A stretch of DNA of 64,000 nucleotides from an uncultured Prevotellaceae bacterium (lineage in GTDB: Bacteria > Bacteroidota > Bacteroidia > Bacteroidales > Bacteroidaceae). The stretch spans positions 1 to 64,000 of the forward strand of contig CAMJKP010000002.1 of NCBI GenBank assembly GCA_946406435.1. Direction: 5' to 3'. Positions 58,961-64,000 of this stretch are shown here, piece after piece. Below the pieces are notes generated by a model. It was not told where the DNA came from. It did not search any database and saw nothing but the letters and a program-made list of their open reading frames with translations. The position numbers were made by a program, and so were the translations under genes. Every line of letters starts with the position of its first letter. The stretch's first letter is position 1.

Positions 58961-59197
58961 TTACTTTGCAATAAACTTCTTTCCATTCTGGATGTAAATC
59001 TGTCCTGTCTGTGTCGTTGCCACTTTCTGACCGTTAAGGCTGTAGATGGCCTGTGCCTTGTCAGAAGAAGATGTGACAGAGGTGATGCCTGTGGTGATTG
59101 CCTTATAAAGAGAATAATAGTAATTTGTGCGACCTACTTCCTTGCCATTTGCATCCTCAAGCACCTCATAGTTCTTTCCGACACCTCCAAATTTCAT
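58961..59197 (-). pseudogene. C-terminal fragment of a T9SS-like cargo protein
   Basis: This 78-codon frame encodes SSSDKAQAIYSLNGQKVATTQTGQIYIQNGKKFIAK-like sequence (split here), the typical end of large Prevotella surface proteins with a sorting domain. A TAG codon precedes the first ATG in frame, and no larger gene continues upstream. It is therefore probably the remnant of a deleted or degraded gene. The stop codon is intact and a terminator follows. Confidence 0.72.
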
Positions 59198-59261
59198 CTA
59201 TGTTTTTCGCCAATATTTCTTGTTGAAATTCCGAAATGTGAAAATGTACGTTAATGTTTTT

Positions 59262-59770
59262 TCTAACAGTTATATGTTAGATTCTCATCAAACAAGCAAA
59301 AAGAAAGATGGGGTGGGTTGAAAACACAGCGTCATCAATAACCAAAATTGAACACGAAATGCTCGGAAAAACGTGAATTCCGCTACATTTTGTGTGTTAT
59401 GTGACCGTAAAAACAAGTGAAAAAGCGTGTTTGTAACCAATCATGAAACTATCATATTTCAAGATGTGTTAGATTCACCCCTAACAGGAGGCTCAGAATG
59501 GCTTTCTAACATATAACTGTTAGATTGGATAGGGGGAGTAGGACACTCTTTTTTTAACCTCAAAATAATAATATAATATAAATATATTTATATTATATTA
59601 TTATTTTGGCTATATAAGACACACTTACCCCCTCCCTTATGAATCTAACGGTTATATGTTAGATTTGAGGTTTGCAGAAATGTCTTCCGAAAATATTTAT
59701 CTGTATGTCAGCGAGTTACAAATGCAAAGTGAAGATTTTTCGAATCTAACATATTTTTCCCCATGTTAGA
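59262..59770. repeat. Cluster of TCTAAC palindromes
   Basis: There are three 20-bp near-perfect palindromes with arms TCTAACA/TGTTAGA and inner GTTATA (59262-59281, 59505-59524, 59644-59663), a wider version (59745-59770), and an inverted variant with TGTTAG/CTAACA (59467-59486). They resemble operator sites. No ORF longer than 60 codons fits between 59198 and 60036. Confidence 0.72.
59561..59608. repeat. 48-bp perfect AT palindrome
   Basis: The two 24-bp halves (59561-59584 and 59585-59608) are exact reverse complements, beginning CAAAATAATAATATAATA. Only the outermost pair is C/G. It lies between the second and third TCTAAC palindromes. Confidence 0.9.
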
Positions 59771-59802
59771 TTGTGGCGTTTGGGGAAATTGTAGTAACTT
59801 TG
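59771..59802 (+). promoter_or_regulatory. Promoter facing array G
   Basis: TTG (59771-59773) is followed at about 20 bp by TAACTTTG (59795-59802) and CAC. It overlaps the last TCTAAC palindrome and points toward array G and the 3' end of uvrA. No ORF follows, so a noncoding transcript is implied. Confidence 0.55.
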
Positions 59803-59929
59803 CACTCGTAAACGAATTGAAAATTGAAAGTTGAAAATTGAAAATTACTGATTGCGCATTCCAATCAAAGGCCACGAAAGGAAATGCAAACTCAGATTTT
59901 TCACTCTTATCTCTTCACTCTTGACTTTC

Positions 59930-60006
59930 CTCCGCTTCTCCTTCGCTACAAATTCGCTTCAAATCCGTTGTAAGTCCGTTCTAAATCCCTTTCCGGAATG
60001 GGAAAA
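59930..60006. repeat. 11-nt phased repeat array G
   Basis: There are seven units: CTCCGCTTCTC, CTTCGCTACAA, ATTCGCTTCAA, ATCCGTTGTAA, GTCCGTTCTAA, ATCCCTTTCCG and GAATGGGAAAA. The last two form a palindromic centre (CCC-TTTCCGGAAT-GGG), nearly the same as in array C. It ends 30 bp from the uvrA stop. Confidence 0.87.
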
Positions 60007-60036
60007 TGAAGGGTGACAATGGGAGAGTGGGTGGAA

Positions 60037-62871
60037 TTAGAGCTTCTCCTTCAAGAAACGGGCGGTGTGGGAAGCCGCGCACTTGATGATTTCCTCTGGT
60101 GTGCCGGTGCAGACGATGTGACCGCCTTCCTCACCACCTTCTGGACCTATATCGATGATGTGGTCGGCACACTTGATGACATCCATGTTGTGCTCAACGA
60201 TGAGAATAGAGTGACCACGCTCAATGAGGGCGTCGAAGGCATGCAACAGACGCTTAATGTCGTGGAAATGAAGTCCTGTGGTTGGCTCGTCGAAGATGAA
60301 AAGTGTAGCGTCCTGTTTCTCCTGAGAGATGTAGTAGGCGAGTTTGACGCGCTGATTCTCACCGCCAGAAAGCGTTGATGATGCCTGACCAAGCTGAACA
60401 TAGCCAAGTCCGACCTCCTGCAAAGGCTTCAGTCGGGCGATGATAGCCTTGAGGTTGTTGCGGTTAGAGTCCTTCCATGCAAACTTCTCCTCGAAGAACT
60501 CCACCGCCTCGTCAACGGTCATGGCAAGGATATCGTTAATGTTTTTCCCCTCGTATCTCACATCGAGAATCTCGCGCTTGAAACGCTCGCCATGGCATGA
60601 TTCACAGGTCAGAACAAGGTCGGCCATGAACTGCATCTCAACCGTAACGACTCCGGCACCCTTACACTCCTCACAGCGTCCGCCGTCGGTATTGAATGAG
60701 AAATGCTGAGCAGTGATGCCCATCTGCTTTGCAAGAGGCTGGTCGGCAAAGAGCTGACGAATGTAGTCGTAAGCCTTTATATAGGTTGCAGGATTGCTTC
60801 GAGTGGATTTTCCGATTGGGTTCTGGTCGACCATCTCAACGTGGTGAATGTCTTGCCAGTCGCCTTCGAGAGCCTTGAACTCGCCAGGAGCATCGCAAAC
60901 CTCGTCTAGATGTCGCTTGAGAGTAGGATAGAGAATGCCCTTCACCAACGAGGACTTACCCGAACCGCTGACACCAGTCACCACGGTCATGCAGTTGAGA
61001 GGGAAATCCACATCAATGCCTTTGAGATTGTTCATACGTGCTCCCTTGATGGTTATCTTACGATTCCATGAGCGACGTGATGTCGGTACGTCAATCTTCC
61101 TTGTGCCGTTAAGATAATCGAGAGTATAGCAGGATGGGTGTTGGGTGTTGGGTGTTAGGTGTTGGAGAGAACCTTGGAATACAACATTACCGCCATGAGT
61201 ACCGGCATCAGGGCCTATGTCGATAAGGTAGTCGGCTGCACGAAGGATATCCTCGTCATGCTCAACAACAACGACGGTATTGCCTATGTCGCGAAGTTTT
61301 TTCAGTACGGAGATAAGGCGCTCAGTATCTCTTGAGTGCATACCGATAGAAGGCTCATCGAGAATGTAGAGAGATCCTACAAGTGAAGAGCCGAGAGATG
61401 TTGTAAGGTTGATTCGCTGACTCTCACCACCAGAAAGGGAGTTGCTTGGACGGTTGAGAGTAAGATATCCCAAACCAACATCGAGAAGGAATCCGAGACG
61501 TGAATTGATCTCTGTAAGCAATCGCTTGGAAACCTCTGTGTCATGGGCGTTTAGTTCAAGATGGTCAAACCATTCCTTTAACCTTGATATTGGCATCGTA
61601 ACAAGGTCGGTAATGGTCTTTCCGCCAACCCTTACATAGTTCGCTTCCTTACGAAGTCGAGAGCCATGACACTCGGGACAGACGGTTTTTCCACGATAGC
61701 GAGAGAGCATCACACGATACTGAATCTTGTACTGATTCTCCTTTACCATCTGGAAGAAAGAATCGATACAAGGGCGCCATTCGCCATGATCAGAAGGCAA
61801 ACCATGCCAAAGCCAGTCTTTATGCTTCTGCGACAGCTCGAAGTAAGGGGTGAAGATAGGGAAATTGTCTCTCTCTGCATGACGGATGAACTCCGTTCGC
61901 CATTCACCCATCTTATCGCTATGCCAGCATTTCACGCAACCGTCATATACGCTGAGAGAGGAGTCGGGAATTACAAGATGCTCGTCGATGCCGATTATGC
62001 TTCCGAAGCCCTGACATGAAGGGCAAACGCCTACTGGAGAGTTGAAAGCGAAGAGTTGGTCGGATTTCTCCTCAAAGGTCATGCCGTCAGCCTCAAGACG
62101 GGTAGAGAACTCGTAGATGAGTCCGGCAGGAAGGAAATAAAGACTACAAGAGCCGCCACCCTCGTAAAAAGCGGTTTCTGCAGAATCCGTAAGTCGTGAG
62201 ATTGTGTCCTGAGAGTTATCGCAAGAAAGGCGGTCGATAACGATATAAATGCCATCTGCCTTTGTTGCGTCAATATCCACGGTCTCTATATAGTCGTCAA
62301 TCGTTGTGACCTCATTATTGACGAAAAGACGTGAATATCCCTGCTGTTGCTCCATTTCAAGCTGTCGCTTGAGAGTTCGACCTTTAGGTACCTGCAAAGG
62401 GGCAAGTACCATGAAACGAGTGCCGGGAGTAAACTCCAGCATCTTTGCAACGACATCCTCTGGGGTGTGTTTCTTTACTTCCTCGTTGCTGATAGGCGAG
62501 AAAATATGTCCTGCACGGGCAAAGAGAAGTCGGAGATACTCGTAGATTTCCGTTGAAGTGCCTACTGTAGAGCGTGGATTTCGGCTCACCACCTTTTGCT
62601 CAATGGCAATAGCTGGTGGAAGTCCCTTGATGAAGTCGCACTCAGGCTTGCTCATACGGCCAAGGAACTGACGGGCATATGATGAAAGGCTCTCTACATA
62701 GCGACGCTGACCTTCGGCATACAATGTGTCGAAGGCCAGTGAAGACTTACCAGAACCGCTTACGCCAGAGATGGCTACCAAGCAGTTTCGTGGGATATTT
62801 AGGCTTATATTCTTGAGATTATTGACGCGAGCGCCCTTAATCTCAATGAACTTCTCTTTTTCTTTTAACAT
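60037..62871 (-). CDS. uvrA: Excinuclease ABC subunit UvrA
   Basis: This 944-residue DNA damage sensor of nucleotide excision repair has first-half GVSGSGKSSLAFDTLYAEGQ, zinc-finger cysteines (CPSCQGFG; CPECHGSR), the signature LSGGESQR and the second half with GVSGSGKSSL, CEECKGAG...CESCHGER and LSGGENQR. Between the halves, near residue 575-590, lies an extra LQHLTPNTQHPS stretch encoded by CACCTAACACCCAAC repeat DNA. UvrA normally has a short linker there. Otherwise the length is normal. Confidence 0.96.
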   Translation of the reverse strand: MLKEKEKFIEIKGARVNNLKNISLNIPRNCLVAISGVSGSGKSSLAFDTLYAEGQRRYVESLSSYARQFLGRMSKPECDFIKGLPPAIAIEQKVVSRNPRSTVGTSTEIYEYLRLLFARAGHIFSPISNEEVKKHTPEDVVAKMLEFTPGTRFMVLAPLQVPKGRTLKRQLEMEQQQGYSRLFVNNEVTTIDDYIETVDIDATKADGIYIVIDRLSCDNSQDTISRLTDSAETAFYEGGGSCSLYFLPAGLIYEFSTRLEADGMTFEEKSDQLFAFNSPVGVCPSCQGFGSIIGIDEHLVIPDSSLSVYDGCVKCWHSDKMGEWRTEFIRHAERDNFPIFTPYFELSQKHKDWLWHGLPSDHGEWRPCIDSFFQMVKENQYKIQYRVMLSRYRGKTVCPECHGSRLRKEANYVRVGGKTITDLVTMPISRLKEWFDHLELNAHDTEVSKRLLTEINSRLGFLLDVGLGYLTLNRPSNSLSGGESQRINLTTSLGSSLVGSLYILDEPSIGMHSRDTERLISVLKKLRDIGNTVVVVEHDEDILRAADYLIDIGPDAGTHGGNVVFQGSLQHLTPNTQHPSCYTLDYLNGTRKIDVPTSRRSWNRKITIKGARMNNLKGIDVDFPLNCMTVVTGVSGSGKSSLVKGILYPTLKRHLDEVCDAPGEFKALEGDWQDIHHVEMVDQNPIGKSTRSNPATYIKAYDYIRQLFADQPLAKQMGITAQHFSFNTDGGRCEECKGAGVVTVEMQFMADLVLTCESCHGERFKREILDVRYEGKNINDILAMTVDEAVEFFEEKFAWKDSNRNNLKAIIARLKPLQEVGLGYVQLGQASSTLSGGENQRVKLAYYISQEKQDATLFIFDEPTTGLHFHDIKRLLHAFDALIERGHSILIVEHNMDVIKCADHIIDIGPEGGEEGGHIVCTGTPEEIIKCAASHTARFLKEKL

Positions 62872-62875
62872 TTAG

Positions 62876-62970
62876 TGAGGTTGTAAGGTTAGTAGGTTTG
62901 AAGGTTATGAGGTCAGAAAGTCGAATTGTAAAGACCTTATAACCTCATAACCTTACAACCTCATAACCTT
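62876..62970. repeat. Inverted repeat of GAGGTTGTAAGGTTA words
   Basis: Left arm 62876-62913 and right arm 62933-62970 are built from AAGGTTATGAGG-type words and their complements. It fills the space between prs and uvrA, which are on the same strand, and ends at the prs stop. Related to the repeat at 10901-11019. Confidence 0.7.
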
Positions 62971-62971
62971 A

Positions 62972-63910
62972 TTATATAAGATACTGATTGCTGATGCTCT
63001 CGTTATTGATTACGCGACGGATTGTCTCAGCAAACATATCGGCAACGCTGAGCTGCTTAACCTTTGCACAACGGTTAGCATAAGGGATTGAGTCGGTGAA
63101 GACAATCTCCTCAAGTGCAGAATTCTGTACATTCTCACTTGCAGGACCTGACATTACACAGTGGCTTGCACATGCACGTACTGTACGGGCACCTGCCTCC
63201 ATCATTATGTCGGCAGCCTTTGTGATTGTACCGGCTGTATCTACCATATCGTCAACAATGACAACATCCTTGTCTTTTACATCACCGATAATCTGCATGC
63301 TCTCGATAACATTAGCACGTGCACGAGTCTTGTTGCAGAGCACGAGAGGACAGTCAAGATACTTAGCGAATGACTTTGCACGCTTAGCGCCACCAACGTC
63401 AGGACTTGCAATTACAAGGTTCTTGAGCTTCAGGTTCTCGATATAAGGGAGAATGACGCCTGAACCATAGAGATGGTCAACAGGTACGTCGAAGAAGCCC
63501 TGAATCTGGTCAGCATGAAGATCCATGGTGATAACACGGTCAATACCAGCTACGCTCAGAAGGTCGGCCACGAGCTTTGCGCCGATGCTTACACGTGGTT
63601 TGTCCTTACGATCCTGACGAGCCCAGCCGAAATAAGGAATGACTGCGATAATCTGACGGGCAGAGGCACGCTTTGCTGCATCAATCATAAGCAGAAGCTC
63701 CATGAGATTGTCTGAGCTAGGGAATGTGCTCTGTACGAGGAACACGTCACGACCACGGATGCTCTCCTCGTATGAAACAGCAAACTCACCGTCAGAGAAC
63801 TTTGTTATCTGCAGATTGCCGAGTTTGCAACCAAGACTGGCACAAATCTTCTCAGCTAGGTAGCGAGTAGCTGTGCCTGAAAATACCATAAAGGAATCTT
63901 TGTCTGTCAT
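62972..63910 (-). CDS. prs: Ribose-phosphate pyrophosphokinase
   Basis: This 312-residue enzyme makes PRPP from ribose 5-phosphate and ATP for nucleotide, His and Trp synthesis. It has FSDGEFAVSYEESIRGRDVF, the flexible-loop region YFGWARQDRKDKPR, the PRPP loop VIVDDMVDTAGTI and ISIGAKLVADLL. Length is standard. The gene is complete. The remaining 63911-64000 is AT-rich leader with short GTACATTGTACAT words. Confidence 0.96.
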   Translation of the reverse strand: MTDKDSFMVFSGTATRYLAEKICASLGCKLGNLQITKFSDGEFAVSYEESIRGRDVFLVQSTFPSSDNLMELLLMIDAAKRASARQIIAVIPYFGWARQDRKDKPRVSIGAKLVADLLSVAGIDRVITMDLHADQIQGFFDVPVDHLYGSGVILPYIENLKLKNLVIASPDVGGAKRAKSFAKYLDCPLVLCNKTRARANVIESMQIIGDVKDKDVVIVDDMVDTAGTITKAADIMMEAGARTVRACASHCVMSGPASENVQNSALEEIVFTDSIPYANRCAKVKQLSVADMFAETIRRVINNESISNQYLI

Positions 63911-64000
63911 TGAGATTTATGATTTATATTCTTTAAGTTTTTTACTCTTCACAAATAGTACATTGTACATGGTAAATTGTACATGAATCTATCCCACCGC

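Overview
The window is a Bacteroidales chromosome segment, most likely from a Prevotella-type genus. Supporting evidence: genes lack strong Shine-Dalgarno sites, promoters fit the Bacteroidetes pattern TTTG-N19/20-TAnnTTTG, and lineage-typical families are present (GldE, Wzi-type capsule protein, DUF4886, DUF4301, T9SS-like C-terminal domains, an EF-G paralogue without the catalytic histidine, PPi-dependent phosphofructokinase). I did not see phage structural genes, transposases, rRNA or CRISPR arrays.

Layout. 1-6 kb: tRNA-Leu and tRNA-Gly, then hypothetical-ssb-gldE, a voltage-gated-type ion channel, a YpfJ-like zinc peptidase and a lipoprotein. 6.2-24.5 kb: one exopolysaccharide locus with SLBB export protein, Wzi-like outer-membrane protein, small lipoprotein, Wzx flippase, GT2/acetyltransferase fusion, Wzz without kinase, DUF4886 lipoprotein, acyltransferase, EpsG/Wzy-like polymerase, four GT4-type glycosyltransferases (one reversed) and a two-domain priming sugar-phosphate transferase. 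Together these form a Wzx/Wzy-dependent assembly line. 24.5-30.6 kb (minus strand): DUF418 protein, histidine phosphatase, esterase, a glutathione peroxidase-nitroreductase fusion, tRNA methyltransferase and HemW. 30.8-36.1 kb: EF-G2-like factor, QueH, a GH53 galactanase fused to a cyclophilin, and a YafQ-type toxin-antitoxin pair. 36.3-37.9 kb: a gene-free repeat block. 37.9-41.4 kb: an L,D-transpeptidase/ECF sigma operon and a mini T9SS-like protein. 41.7-44.3 kb: DUF4301, an AT-rich Mrr-like nuclease and a Cys/Asp-rich mini-protein. 44.5-55.8 kb: SGNH hydrolase, GH25 lysozyme, PPi-PFK, acyltransferase, golvesin/amidase-like protein, YgiQ, PP2C-like protein and an AT-rich membrane protein. 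56.4-63.9 kb: LemA/DUF2207, a C-terminal fragment, a palindrome-rich spacer, uvrA and prs.

The most unusual signal is in the spacers. At least seven intergenic sites carry arrays of degenerate 11-nt units in strict 11-nt register, usually arranged as two inverted halves. Five share a TGTAAGTCC-type unit, and three lie just downstream of a Bacteroidetes-type -7 box. Other spacers hold a two-copy MITE-like element, inverted repeats built from locus-specific words, 80-bp palindromic repeats and a 48-bp perfect palindrome. Protein-level oddities are three fusions, a priming transferase whose MraY-like half lacks two of its catalytic aspartates, and an SSB without its acidic tail. All calls come from reading sequence and translations. 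No database search was run.
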